Shown: positions 1-7,231 of the stretch, one piece after another
Numbering within the stretch: position 1 is the first letter of the stretch
How the letters are laid out: each line of letters opens with the position of its first letter
NCBI GenBank assembly: GCA_900542395.1
Contig: UQNM01000019.1
Span: 1-34,849, forward strand
Direction: 5' to 3'
From: an uncultured Eubacteriales bacterium
Lineage (GTDB): Bacteria > Bacillota > Clostridia > Christensenellales > Aristaeellaceae
DNA: 34,849 nt
Position numbers and translations under genes: made by a program
The notes under the pieces: generated by a model
Told to the model about the DNA's origin: nothing
What the model saw: only the letters and a program-made list of their open reading frames with translations
Databases searched by the model: none

Positions 1-2
1 AC

Positions 3-121
3 TATCTCCAGCGGGTGCGCATCGAGCAGAGCTGCCGCCTGTTAGAAACGACGGATATGTCCATAGCGGCGGTGGCGGAGGCGGTCGGTTATGAGAATGT
101 GCGGTTTTATAATCGCGTTTT
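3..121 (+). pseudogene. AraC-family regulator fragment (C-terminal HTH), cut at both ends
   Basis: Reading frame 3 from the first bases gives a typical AraC second helix-turn-helix. It contains RIEQSCRLLETTDMSIAAVA, then a glycine-tyrosine turn (AVGYEN) and the family ending FYNRVFRR. AraC proteins bind DNA through two such HTH units, with this pattern near the C-terminus. The 5' part of the gene lies outside the window. Directly after VFRR, where family members continue for about 10-25 residues to a stop, the frame enters DNA that is antisense to ricT and stays open to about 950. The real gene therefore loses its 3' end at a junction near 116-121. I call it a broken or chimeric gene. The AraC assignment is fairly sure, but whether the break is biological or an assembly error cannot be decided here. 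Confidence 0.72.
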
Positions 122-992
122 CCGCCGCCTGCTGCGCGTCCTCCATCGTCGCGTCCTCCTCCGGGCGCGGCTTGCGCTCGTCCTGACCGGGGCGCTGGCA
201 GTCGTCGATCTTGTATTCGCGCAATTCGAACGAATCGCCGACGGCGATGCGCACGCGCACCGTCTCCTCGAGCACGTTGATCGCGTTGATGACGCCCGAA
301 CCGTCCGGGGTGATGATTTCGCGCCCCACGCGCGGCATGCGCTTGCGCGTCTGCTCGTAATGATCCTGCTCGTATTTGAGGCAGCACATCAGGCGGTCGC
401 ACAGGCCGGAAATCTTCGTCGGGTTGAGCGAAAGATTCTGCTCCTTCGCCATCTTGATGGAGACCGGCGTGAAGTCGCTCAAAAACGTCCGGCAGCAGAT
501 CGGCCGCCCGCACGGGCCGATTCCGCCGAGCATCTTCGCCTCGTCGCGCACGCCGATCTGGCGCAGCTCGATGCGGGTCTTGAAGATGCTCGCCAGACTC
601 TTGACCAGCATGCGGAAATCCACGCGGCCGTTGGCGGTGAAATAGAAAATGATTTTGGATCGGTCGAACGCATATTCCACGTCCACCAGCTTCATTTCCA
701 GCTTGTGCTCGGCAATGCGGTCGATGGCGATGTCAAACGCCTCTTTTTCCGCCTGCTCGTTTCGCTTCTGCATGGCCAGATCCTGCTCGGTGGCGATGCG
801 GAGAATCGGCTTGAGCGGCAGAACCAGGCGCTCGTCCGGCACATCCATCACGCCGCTCATGCATTCGCCCAGCTCCACGCCCCGCGCCGTCTCCGTCACA
901 ACGCTCATGCCGTTGTGCAGCTCCAGCCCGTTGGGGTCAAAGTCGTATAGTTTGGCGGCGCGCTTGAAGCGCACCCTGATTACCATGGCCAT
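42..992 (-). CDS. ricT: PSP1-domain protein RicT/YaaT, C-terminus replaced at a junction
   Basis: 316 residues. The PSP1/RicT family (B. subtilis YaaT) forms a complex with RicA and RicF that carries iron-sulfur clusters and controls RNase Y-dependent RNA maturation, sporulation and competence. Visible hallmarks are a cysteine-rich core, PCGRPICC (Cys161, 166, 167), followed by LCDRLMCCLKYE (Cys198, 203, 204), and the conserved RIELRQIGVRDEAKMLGGIG before it. The gene overlaps the end of holB by 13 bases, so the two are surely cotranscribed. ATG at 992 is used; a second ATG lies two codons in. From about residue 292 to the stop, the protein is encoded by DNA antisense to the AraC fragment (IIKPHILITDRLRHRRYGHI). 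The natural C-terminus is missing or altered, but the conserved domain is complete. Confidence 0.9.
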   Translation of the reverse strand: MAMVIRVRFKRAAKLYDFDPNGLELHNGMSVVTETARGVELGECMSGVMDVPDERLVLPLKPILRIATEQDLAMQKRNEQAEKEAFDIAIDRIAEHKLEMKLVDVEYAFDRSKIIFYFTANGRVDFRMLVKSLASIFKTRIELRQIGVRDEAKMLGGIGPCGRPICCRTFLSDFTPVSIKMAKEQNLSLNPTKISGLCDRLMCCLKYEQDHYEQTRKRMPRVGREIITPDGSGVINAINVLEETVRVRIAVGDSFELREYKIDDCQRPGQDERKPRPEEDATMEDAQQAAENAIIKPHILITDRLRHRRYGHIRRF

Positions 993-1963
993 TTGGCATA
1001 TTCCTCCGATATTTGAAGAAGGATGGTTTCAAACGCCGAGGCAAACGCGACGTTTCCGGCGAGCATCACCCGCGCGCGCCGCAGCGTATCCATCAGCGCC
1101 AGACCGCCGGAAAGCGGCGTCCGCCGGGCATAAGCCTCCGCCTCGCGCGCATAGCCCGCGCCCGCGACGGGCGCGCCGCCCGCCTGCTGCACCAGAATAT
1201 CGCGCAGCGCGATTTCCAGCGTATCCAGCACGAGCTTCTGCCGCTCCTTATCCTCCTTGTAGAGATTCACCACCCCCGGCACATCCGCCGGACGGTGAAC
1301 AGAAAATACATCGCGCGTCAGCGCCATGCGCAATTCGAGCTGCCCGTCGTCGATTGCCAGCGCGCGGCCGACGCAGCCTTCCGCCATACGCGCCTTTTTC
1401 TTCGCCGTCTCCGGCGGCTGGCCGAGCGCGATCAGGCGCGCGGCGCAGGCCTCCTCCGTCAGCGGATGAAACCGCACGACGCGGCAGCGGGAAACGATGG
1501 TCGGCAGCAGCGCCGCAGGCTGATCGGTGATCAAAAAGAAGACCGTCCGCTCCGGCGGCTCTTCGAGCGTTTTCAGCAGGCAGTTCTGCGCGGCGGCGTT
1601 CATCCGTTCGGCCTGCGGGATGAGGATGACCTTCGCGCCATCCTCAAAGCTCTTGACCGAAACGGTATCCAGCACCTCGCGCATCACGCCGACGCCGATG
1701 ATCTGCTTGCCCTTTTCCGGCACAACGGTATGCACGTCCGGGTGCGTGCCGGAGAGCACGCGCCGACACGGGCCGCACGCCCCGCAGGGCTTCTTCTCCC
1801 CCCGGCAGAGCGCGGCCATAGCGCAAAGCTGCGCGGCAGAGCGCTTGCCCGTGCCGCCCGGCCCCGTGAGCAGGTAGGCATGGACATAGCGCCCCCGCGC
1901 AAAATCGCTTTGCAGTTGGCCGATGAGCGCAGACTGCCCCGCAAGATCCGCAAAGGCAATCAT
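980..1963 (-). CDS. holB: DNA polymerase III subunit delta'
   Basis: 327 residues, usual length for the family. Delta' is the AAA+ clamp-loader subunit that works with tau/gamma and delta to load the beta clamp at primed DNA. Visible features are a P-loop GPGGTGK (34-40) and a zinc module with Cys53, Cys60, Cys63 and Cys66 (CRGEKKPCGACGPC). The Walker B region is degenerate (VILIPQAERM) and leads into NCLLKTLEEPP. The sensor/arginine-finger motif SRC is at 158-160. The start is ATG at 1963, one base after the darA stop, and the end overlaps the ricT start. The order darA-holB-ricT matches the conserved Firmicutes yaaQ-holB-yaaT block, although yaaR, often present between yaaQ and holB, is absent. 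Confidence 0.94.
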   Translation of the reverse strand: MIAFADLAGQSALIGQLQSDFARGRYVHAYLLTGPGGTGKRSAAQLCAMAALCRGEKKPCGACGPCRRVLSGTHPDVHTVVPEKGKQIIGVGVMREVLDTVSVKSFEDGAKVILIPQAERMNAAAQNCLLKTLEEPPERTVFFLITDQPAALLPTIVSRCRVVRFHPLTEEACAARLIALGQPPETAKKKARMAEGCVGRALAIDDGQLELRMALTRDVFSVHRPADVPGVVNLYKEDKERQKLVLDTLEIALRDILVQQAGGAPVAGAGYAREAEAYARRTPLSGGLALMDTLRRARVMLAGNVAFASAFETILLQISEEYAKWPW

Positions 1964-1964
1964 G

Positions 1965-2294
1965 TTACACCTTGAGGAACTGGCTGACCTCCAGCACGAA
2001 CACCGTCGCGCCGCCGACCGTCACGCGGATCGGGTACGGCACATAGACGCCGCCCGCGCCGCCCATCGGCGTGGTGGACGCGGTGATCTGCTCGCGGCTC
2101 TTGCAGATCTTTTCGATCACGCTGAGCGCGTCCTGGAGCTGATCGTCCTCCACGCCGCTGATGAGCGTGGTGTTGCCCGCGCGCAGAAAGCCGCCCGTCG
2201 TCGCCAGCTTCGTCACGCCGAAGCCCTTATCCATCAGCGCGGAAACCAAACGACCCGCATCTTCATCCTGAACAATCGCAACAATCAGTTTCAT
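1965..2294 (-). CDS. darA: Cyclic-di-AMP receptor DarA/PstA (YaaQ)
   Basis: 109 residues, a PII-like protein of the DUF970 family. These trimers bind cyclic di-AMP, though their downstream target is not settled. Visible family features are the N-terminal strand MKLIVAIVQDEDA, the glycine-rich ligand loop TKLATTGGFLRAGNTT, and the long B-loop ending near PYPIRVTVGGATVFVLEV. ATG at 2294 follows a GGGAT-type ribosome site. It is the first gene of the darA-holB-ricT unit. A TATAAT -10 element lies on the minus strand at 2364-2369, with no good -35, so the promoter is only tentative. Confidence 0.95.
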   Translation of the reverse strand: MKLIVAIVQDEDAGRLVSALMDKGFGVTKLATTGGFLRAGNTTLISGVEDDQLQDALSVIEKICKSREQITASTTPMGGAGGVYVPYPIRVTVGGATVFVLEVSQFLKV

Positions 2295-2370
2295 ACATTT
2301 ATCCCTCCATGTTCGGTCTATGGAAGTGCAACCCCGGCTGAGCGGAGATACATTCTTGCATTTATTATAC

Positions 2371-2413
2371 AGGAAAAGCGCCCAAAATGCTAGACCTGAT
2401 TTGGGCGCTTCCT
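2371..2413 (-). terminator. Intrinsic terminator after the M24 peptidase gene
   Basis: The arms at 2371-2386 and 2400-2413 pair as AAGCGCCCAAA / TTTGGGCGCTT extended by AGGA/TCCT, with a 13-base loop. Read on the minus strand, the stem follows the M24 stop by about 20 bases. The descending T-run is short (TTTTCC), so termination may be partial and read-through into darA is possible. Confidence 0.7.
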
Positions 2414-2432
2414 GAAAATTCGGTTAATTCGG

Positions 2433-4226
2433 TTAAATGGCGCGGGTCGCGTGTCCGAGCCACGCGCGCTCGTCGTCGTCATGCATCAGCGGCAGGAGCG
2501 TCTCCCGCACAAAGGCATGATAATCGTTCAGCCAGCCGCGCTGGCGCGGGCTCATCTGCTCGGGAATCACCGCGTCCAGATCGATCGGCGCGCAGGTGAT
2601 GGTTTCAAACCCGAGGAACTGGCCGTACTCGTTTTCCTCCAGCTTGCGGCAGACCAGCTCGTTCTCCGTGCGGATGCCGTGGCTGCCCTCGATGTACACG
2701 CCCGGCTCGTCCGTGGTGACCATGCCCGGCTCCTGCACGGTGTCCTCTGCGCGCGTCGGGGATTTATGCCAGCGGAAGCTGTTGGGGCCTTCGTGCACGC
2801 TCATCAGGTAGCTCACGCCGTGACCCGTGCCGCAGCGATAGTCGATGCCCATATCCCAGATCGGGCCGCGCGCGAGGATATCCAGACCGATGCCCGTCAT
2901 GCCCTGCAAAAACTTGGCGTTCGCCAGATTCAGCATGCTGCACAGAACGGCGGTGAAATGCTTCTTCTGCTCGTCCGTCACCGGGCCGAGCGCGAAGGTG
3001 CGGGTGATATCCGTCGTCCCCTCCAGATACTGGCCGCCGGAGTCGATGAGCAACAGGTCGCGCGGCTCGAGCTTCGCGTCGCTCTCCGGCGTGGCGCTGT
3101 AATGCATCATCGCGGCATTGGCGCGATAGGCGCAGATCGTGTTGAAGCTCGGGGAGATGAAGTGCTCCTGCGCCTGACGGAGCGCCAGCAGCTTGTCGCT
3201 GACGCTGATTTCCGTCATCGGGATTTTGCCGACGTTCTGCTTGAGCCAGTACATCAGCCGCGTAACCGCCACGCCGTCCTTCACGTGCGCCTTGCGCAGG
3301 TTATCCAGCTCCACGTCGTTCTTGACGGCCTTCATCATCGTGGATGGGTTTTCCGCGCGGATGATTTCGGCCTTTTCCAGCGCGTTCATCAGCGCGGCGG
3401 TCAGCTTGCTCGCGTCCGCCAGCACCTTCACATCCGGCTCAAGCCCCTTCAGCGCCGGGATGATCTCGTCATAGCCGCGCACGTTCACGCCCTCGTCCGC
3501 GAGCGTTTTGCGCATGGCGTCGTCCACCTTGGTTTCATCGACGAACCAGTTCACGTGCTTCTGCCCGATGACCAGATAGCTCATCACCACCGGCGTGTTG
3601 AGCACGTCGCCGCCGCGCACGTTGAGCACCCACGCGATGTCATCCAGCACGTTGAGCACATGGAGCTGCGCGCCGCGCTCGGCCATCGCCTTGCGGATCG
3701 CGCTCACCTTGCTCTGCACGCTCTGACCGGCGTATTGCTCATCGAGGATGAACGCCTTTTCCTGCGGCATCGGCGGGCGATCCTTCCAGAGGTCGCCGAA
3801 CCAGTCGCCCGTATCGCGCAGCAGCGCGCCGCATTTCGCGGCCGTCTCGCGCATATTCTCCGCGAATTTCTCGCTGACCACGCCGAAATCCACGCCCAGC
3901 GCGTCGTTTTCATGCAGCAGCGCGGCGAGGTATTCCTCCAGCTTCGGCGTGCCCGCCGTGCCCATGCGCATCAGCGTGATGCCGCTCCCGGCAATCTGCC
4001 GCTCCGCCTGAATGAAGTAGCGGCCGTCCACAAACAGCGCCGCCTCTTTTTCCCCCACGACCAGCGTGCCCGCCGAACCGGTGAAGCCGGAAAGCCACTG
4101 GCGAGTTTTGAAATAATCGGCAATGTATTCCGAAGCATGGCTGTCCGCCGTCGGCACGATGACCGCGGCAAAGTTTTCATCCTTCATCCGCGCCCGAAAC
4201 GCGGCGATTTTTTCCGTAACCTGCAT
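2433..4226 (-). CDS. Aminopeptidase P family protein (peptidase M24, Xaa-Pro type)
   Basis: 597 residues, the long three-domain form. Aminopeptidase P removes the N-terminal residue ahead of proline using two Mn/Zn ions. Two creatinase-like N-domains (about 1-130 and 150-310) precede the pita-bread catalytic domain. Metal ligands are visible as the two Asp of LLIDSGGQYLEGTTDITRTF, the His of GTGHGVSYLMSVHEGP, the Glu of TDEPGVYIE and the Glu of RTENELV. No signal peptide is seen, so it should be cytoplasmic and act on peptides. ATG at 4226 has GGAGGG upstream. A TATAAT at 4259-4264 (minus) is a likely -10, but the -35 is poor. The gene is divergent from a LysR regulator that may control it, which is inference from position only. 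Confidence 0.93.
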   Translation of the reverse strand: MQVTEKIAAFRARMKDENFAAVIVPTADSHASEYIADYFKTRQWLSGFTGSAGTLVVGEKEAALFVDGRYFIQAERQIAGSGITLMRMGTAGTPKLEEYLAALLHENDALGVDFGVVSEKFAENMRETAAKCGALLRDTGDWFGDLWKDRPPMPQEKAFILDEQYAGQSVQSKVSAIRKAMAERGAQLHVLNVLDDIAWVLNVRGGDVLNTPVVMSYLVIGQKHVNWFVDETKVDDAMRKTLADEGVNVRGYDEIIPALKGLEPDVKVLADASKLTAALMNALEKAEIIRAENPSTMMKAVKNDVELDNLRKAHVKDGVAVTRLMYWLKQNVGKIPMTEISVSDKLLALRQAQEHFISPSFNTICAYRANAAMMHYSATPESDAKLEPRDLLLIDSGGQYLEGTTDITRTFALGPVTDEQKKHFTAVLCSMLNLANAKFLQGMTGIGLDILARGPIWDMGIDYRCGTGHGVSYLMSVHEGPNSFRWHKSPTRAEDTVQEPGMVTTDEPGVYIEGSHGIRTENELVCRKLEENEYGQFLGFETITCAPIDLDAVIPEQMSPRQRGWLNDYHAFVRETLLPLMHDDDERAWLGHATRAI

Positions 4227-4347
4227 CGCAAATCCCTCCGTCTTTCAGTTGTGTGCTTATTATACACCCATACCGCGGCGGCGGAAAAGCCTTTTTTCTT
4301 CTTTTTTTATGTTTCGGAAATTGCGCGAAATCACCCGATTTTTATGG

Positions 4348-4376
4348 TTTACATTTTCGCCGATTTTTCTTAAAAT
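4348..4376 (+). promoter_or_regulatory. Promoter of the LysR-type gene
   Basis: TTTACA at 4348-4353, a 17-base spacer, and TAAAAT at 4371-4376. It lies about 55 bases before the ATG at 4433, which has an AAAGAGGG ribosome site. The 206-base region shared with the divergent M24 gene is AT-rich around this site, as expected for a LysR-controlled intergenic space. Confidence 0.7.
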
Positions 4377-4432
4377 AGGGATATCGGCGCTTTGGGCGCG
4401 CCCGACAACAAATCGCAAAGAGGGAATCAGCC

Positions 4433-5350
4433 ATGAATACACGCCACGCTCAGCTCGTGCTCGCCGTTGTCCGCGAAGGCAGCTTCACCGCCGCGGCAAA
4501 ATCGCTCTTTGTCACCCAGCCGACGCTCTCCCAGCAGATTCGGCAGATCGAGCAGCAGCTCGGCCAGCCCATCTTCGAGCGGAGCACCACGCCCGTTTCG
4601 CTCACGCCCGCCGGGCAGATCTACGTGCAGTCCGCGCGCCGCTTTCTGCAAATCGAGGCGCAGATGAACGAATCCCTCGCCGCGCTTTCCGGTCGGCAGA
4701 CCGGGCTTCTGCGCCTCGGCCTGCCCATGCAGCGCGCCGACGAGCTTCTGCCGCAGGTGCTCCCCGAGTTTCAAAGCGCCTATCCCGACGTGCGCCTGCA
4801 AGCCGTCTCCGCGCGGAACGACGCGCTGGAAGCCGGTCTGCTCGGCGGCGAGCTGGATATGGCGCTGCTCTTCGGCGAGGCCGAAAATGAAAAGCTCGAT
4901 TATCAGCTCATCGCGTCGGACGAGGTCATCCTCGCTGCCGGGCGGAAAACCGCGCTGGCGCAGCGCATCCCATCCGGCTCAACCGTCAGCCTGAGCGCCT
5001 GCGAGGGGGAAAAATTCGTGCTTCCCGCCGAAAATCTCCCCTTCGCCCGCGAGTATAGCGAGCTGCTCGCCCGCGCGGCGCTCTCCCCCTTCGTCGCCCT
5101 CCGCACGGATGATTCCCAATGCGCCAAGCGCGTGTGCGCCGCCTGTTCGCTGGTCATGCTCTGCCCGTTCATCACCCTGCTGAGCGACACGCCCGCCATG
5201 CAGCAGCTCGCGCACTATCGCCTGAGCGACGCGGTTTACACGCCGCTGTACATGGCGCACCCGAAGGATATGCCGCTCACGCCCTACGCGCAGGCGCTCT
5301 ACACCACCATGAGCAACCGTTTCCGGGCGATGACGGCGTACCGGCTGTAA
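4433..5350 (+). CDS. LysR-family transcriptional regulator
   Basis: 305 residues, normal for the family. The N-terminal winged HTH shows the LysR signature VVREGSFTAAAKSLFVTQPT, LSQQIRQIEQQLG and LFER-like IFERSTTPVSLTPAG (residues about 1-62). A linker helix and a two-lobed substrate-binding domain follow, with GLLRLGLPMQRADELLPQVL at the start of lobe 1. Such proteins usually repress or activate the divergent gene in response to a small molecule. The divergent neighbour is an aminopeptidase P, and the convergent downstream unit is tat. The ligand cannot be read from the sequence. ATG at 4433 is supported by AAAGAGGG nine bases upstream. Confidence 0.93.
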   Translation: MNTRHAQLVLAVVREGSFTAAAKSLFVTQPTLSQQIRQIEQQLGQPIFERSTTPVSLTPAGQIYVQSARRFLQIEAQMNESLAALSGRQTGLLRLGLPMQRADELLPQVLPEFQSAYPDVRLQAVSARNDALEAGLLGGELDMALLFGEAENEKLDYQLIASDEVILAAGRKTALAQRIPSGSTVSLSACEGEKFVLPAENLPFAREYSELLARAALSPFVALRTDDSQCAKRVCAACSLVMLCPFITLLSDTPAMQQLAHYRLSDAVYTPLYMAHPKDMPLTPYAQALYTTMSNRFRAMTAYRL

Positions 5351-5383
5351 GCGGGCGGCTTTGCGCGATTTCCTATGCGCATC

Positions 5384-5413
5384 AAAAAAAGAGAGCCGCC
5401 TGCTCGGCAGCTC
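5384..5413 (-). terminator. Intrinsic terminator of the tat operon
   Basis: On the minus strand GAGCTGCC (5406-5413) pairs with GGCGGCTC (5393-5400) around a 5-base loop. It is followed by CTC and a seven-T run (5384-5390). It lies 15 bases after the tatC stop. The convergent LysR gene ends at 5350; I saw no separate plus-strand terminator with a T-run for it. Confidence 0.85.
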
Positions 5414-5427
5414 CCTTGAAGCGTCGC

Positions 5428-6234
5428 TTATTCGTCCTCGTCGTCGTCATCCTCGTCGTATTCGTCGTCGTCCTCGTCTTCATCCTCATCGTCGTCTTCG
5501 TTCTGCTTCTTCTTATAGATGACGCAGGAAATGAGGATGCTCAGCTCGTACAGGCCGATCATCGGCACGGCGACCATGAACTGCGAAACGACGTCCGGCG
5601 GCGTGATGACGGCCGCGATGACAAAGATCAGCGGAATGGCGTATCGGCGCACCTTGCGCAGGATATCCGGGGTCAAAATGCCCAGCTTGGTCAGCACAAA
5701 GGCGAGCATCGGCTCTTCAAACACAACGCCGAAGGTCAGCAGCATGCCGATCATAAAATCCAGATAGCTGGCCACGGAAATCGCCGAGTGAATGAAATCC
5801 GACGTGCTGAAATTGACCAGGAACTGAATCATAAACGGCAGGGCGACCATGTAGCTGAACAGCGCGCCGAGGCAGAAAAAGAAAAATCCGCCCAGCAGCG
5901 CAGGCCGTATCGCCCGCTTTTCCTTTTTGGTCAGCGCCGGGGCGACAAAGCCCCAAATCTGGAAAATCAGCAGCGGCGAAACCACCACGACCGCCAGCAC
6001 GAGCGCCAGCTTAAAATACGAGGTGAGCAGCTCCGACGGGGACAGATACACGTATTGGAACCCCGCGTCCAGCCCCATTTGCAGCATGGCGTTGGCCAGC
6101 GGCTTGATGATGGCAAAGCAGATGACAAACGCCGCCAGCAGCGCAACCACGCTCAGCGCAATGCGGTTGCGAATCTCCCGCAGATGCCCCACCAGCGACA
6201 TATTGGCCTGCTCGTTGCCCTTTTGTGTGCTCAT
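5428..6234 (-). CDS. tatC: Sec-independent protein translocase TatC
   Basis: 268 residues. TatC is the polytopic receptor of the twin-arginine pathway; it binds RR signal peptides and recruits TatA to move folded proteins across the membrane. The N-terminal SLVGHLREIRNRI is the family cytoplasmic signature. Six hydrophobic spans follow, with the conserved FEEPMLAFVLTKLGIL in the middle. The C-terminus is unusual: after the last span and a KKKQ stretch come about 24 residues that are nearly all Asp and Glu, with one Tyr. ATG at 6234 is used; an internal ATG (6201) could start a protein 11 residues shorter. It is the last gene of tatB-tatA-tatC, 81 bases after tatA. Confidence 0.95.
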   Translation of the reverse strand: MSTQKGNEQANMSLVGHLREIRNRIALSVVALLAAFVICFAIIKPLANAMLQMGLDAGFQYVYLSPSELLTSYFKLALVLAVVVVSPLLIFQIWGFVAPALTKKEKRAIRPALLGGFFFFCLGALFSYMVALPFMIQFLVNFSTSDFIHSAISVASYLDFMIGMLLTFGVVFEEPMLAFVLTKLGILTPDILRKVRRYAIPLIFVIAAVITPPDVVSQFMVAVPMIGLYELSILISCVIYKKKQNEDDDEDEDEDDDEYDEDDDDEDE

Positions 6235-6270
6235 CTCTTTTCACCGTCCGTTTCGTTTTTTGCAGAAGAT

Positions 6271-6298
6271 ATGCTTCCCTCCACTCGGAGAGAAGCAT
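6271..6298 (-). promoter_or_regulatory. Hairpin in the tatA-tatC gap
   Basis: ATGCTTC (6271-6277) and GAAGCAT (6292-6298) are exact complements, and inner CTC/GAG bases extend the stem. It occupies the 81-base gap inside the tat operon. There is no strong T-run after it on the minus strand, so RNA protection or partial attenuation, giving more TatA than TatC, is more likely than full termination. This is inference. Confidence 0.5.
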
Positions 6299-6315
6299 CG
6301 GTATCCTGTTTTGAA

Positions 6316-6564
6316 TCAGGCGTCCTCTTCTTCCTCGTCCTCTTCGTCGTCCGCCTTCTTGGCGACGGGCTTTTTCTTCTTTTTCTTCACGACGACCTCT
6401 TCCTCGTCGTCGTCATCGTCGTCCGCGCTGTCGTTCATGCCCTTGCGGAAGCTGCCCAGCGTCTTGCCCAGCGAGCGCCCCAGCTTCGGCAGCGCCTTCG
6501 GCCCAAAGATAACCAGCACAATCGCAAGCACAACCAGCAGTTCGGTCGTTCCAATCTTACCCAT
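6316..6564 (-). CDS. tatA: Twin-arginine translocase subunit TatA
   Basis: 82 residues. TatA multimers form the size-variable export conduit. One N-terminal membrane span (TELLVVLAIVLVIF) leads into the family turn FGPKALPKLGRSLGKTL and an amphipathic helix to about residue 45. The remaining half is a striking low-complexity tail: runs of Asp/Glu, then KKKKKKPVAKK, then acidic residues again. Such tails are tolerated in TatA but this one is unusually charged. AAAGGAGG lies before the ATG at 6564. The gene is 15 bases after tatB. Confidence 0.93.
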   Translation of the reverse strand: MGKIGTTELLVVLAIVLVIFGPKALPKLGRSLGKTLGSFRKGMNDSADDDDDDEEEVVVKKKKKKPVAKKADDEEDEEEEDA

Positions 6565-6579
6565 GAAAAAGTTCCTCCT

Positions 6580-7056
6580 TTATTCGGCGGCAGCGCTCTG
6601 CTGCTCGTCCTTTGCTTCATCGTGTTTTTCCGCGGCCGCCTCCGGCTGCGCTTCGGTTTCTTCTTCGCCCTGCGGCTCGGCCGCCTCCGCCTTCGCTTCG
6701 TCCTTCGGCGGCTTGGGTTCCTCGTCCGTCTCGTCCGTTTCCGGCGCGGCGGGCTTTTTCTTTTTCTTCTTGGGGTTCAGCTTTTCCTCCGCCTCGCCCC
6801 GTGTTTTGCTGATTTCGTCGTCCGCGTCCTTGAAGGCCTTGCGCACGGTCTTTTGTGCGTCCGCGATTTCATCGGTGACCTCGCGGAATTCCTCGCTGGC
6901 CTCGCGCAGGTCGCTCGTCGCGTCGTTCATGTATTTTTTGAACGAGCCGACCGCCTTGCCCAGCGTGCGCGCCGCCTTGGGCATGCGCTCCGGGCCGATG
7001 GCGAGCATGGCGACAATCAGGATGACAATCAGCTCCATTGAACCGATTTTAGCCAT
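6580..7056 (-). CDS. tatB: TatB-like (TatA/E family) translocase subunit
   Basis: 158 residues, about the length of TatB and twice that of TatA. The N-terminal span (MELIVILIVAMLAI) is followed by GPERMPKAARTLGKAVGS. The Gly-Pro-Glu at the turn and a longer charged helix (to about 90) favour TatB over TatA. TatB bridges the TatC-bound substrate to TatA. The rest is a lysine-run (PKKKKKKP) followed by a Pro/Glu/Ala-rich tail. Many Firmicutes have no TatB, so a three-component system is worth noting. ATG at 7056 has GGGAGG upstream and a clear promoter. Confidence 0.85.
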   Translation of the reverse strand: MAKIGSMELIVILIVAMLAIGPERMPKAARTLGKAVGSFKKYMNDATSDLREASEEFREVTDEIADAQKTVRKAFKDADDEISKTRGEAEEKLNPKKKKKKPAAPETDETDEEPKPPKDEAKAEAAEPQGEEETEAQPEAAAEKHDEAKDEQQSAAAE

Positions 7057-7084
7057 TCTTGAATCCTCCCGACTCCGTTTGTTT

Positions 7085-7102
7085 TTTGTAATTTTTTACA
7101 AA
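7085..7102. promoter_or_regulatory. Inverted repeat in the tat leader
   Basis: TTTGTAA (7085-7091), a TTTT spacer and TTACAAA (7096-7102) make a perfect dyad. It lies between the promoter -10 (7125-7130) and the tatB start. It could be an operator or a small RNA hairpin. No regulator can be assigned. Confidence 0.45.
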
Positions 7103-7124
7103 TCGCTTTTTTTGTGCTGATGGA

Positions 7125-7153
7125 AGTATATCACATTCATACGGCGCACGCAA
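7125..7153 (-). promoter_or_regulatory. Promoter of tatB-tatA-tatC
   Basis: On the minus strand TTGCGT (7148-7153), a 17-base spacer and TATACT (7125-7130). It is placed about 70 bases before the tatB ATG in the 170-base gap after the PucR-type gene. Confidence 0.7.
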
Positions 7154-7214
7154 GGCGTTTTGTGAATTTTTTTTCGATTTTTTCGATCATTCGGCCTTTT
7201 TTCGCGTCCGCGCA

Positions 7215-7231
7215 TTTGTAAGATTTTACAG
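7215..7231. promoter_or_regulatory. Dyad over the PucR-type gene stop, similar to the tat leader dyad
   Basis: TTTGTAA, GATT, TTACAG at 7215-7231 shares arms and spacing with the perfect dyad at 7085-7102. It includes the TAA stop of the regulator gene (7226-7228). It may be chance in a T-rich region. Confidence 0.25.

Noticed and set aside
121..950. Extension of the AraC reading frame to about 950
   Set aside because: Everything after VFRR is antisense to ricT, so it is not a real protein tail; only 3-121 is kept.
2451..4373. Plus-strand 640-codon frame opposite the M24 peptidase gene
   Set aside because: No ribosome site or recognisable domain; composition is that of an antisense shadow, and it runs through the M24 promoter region.
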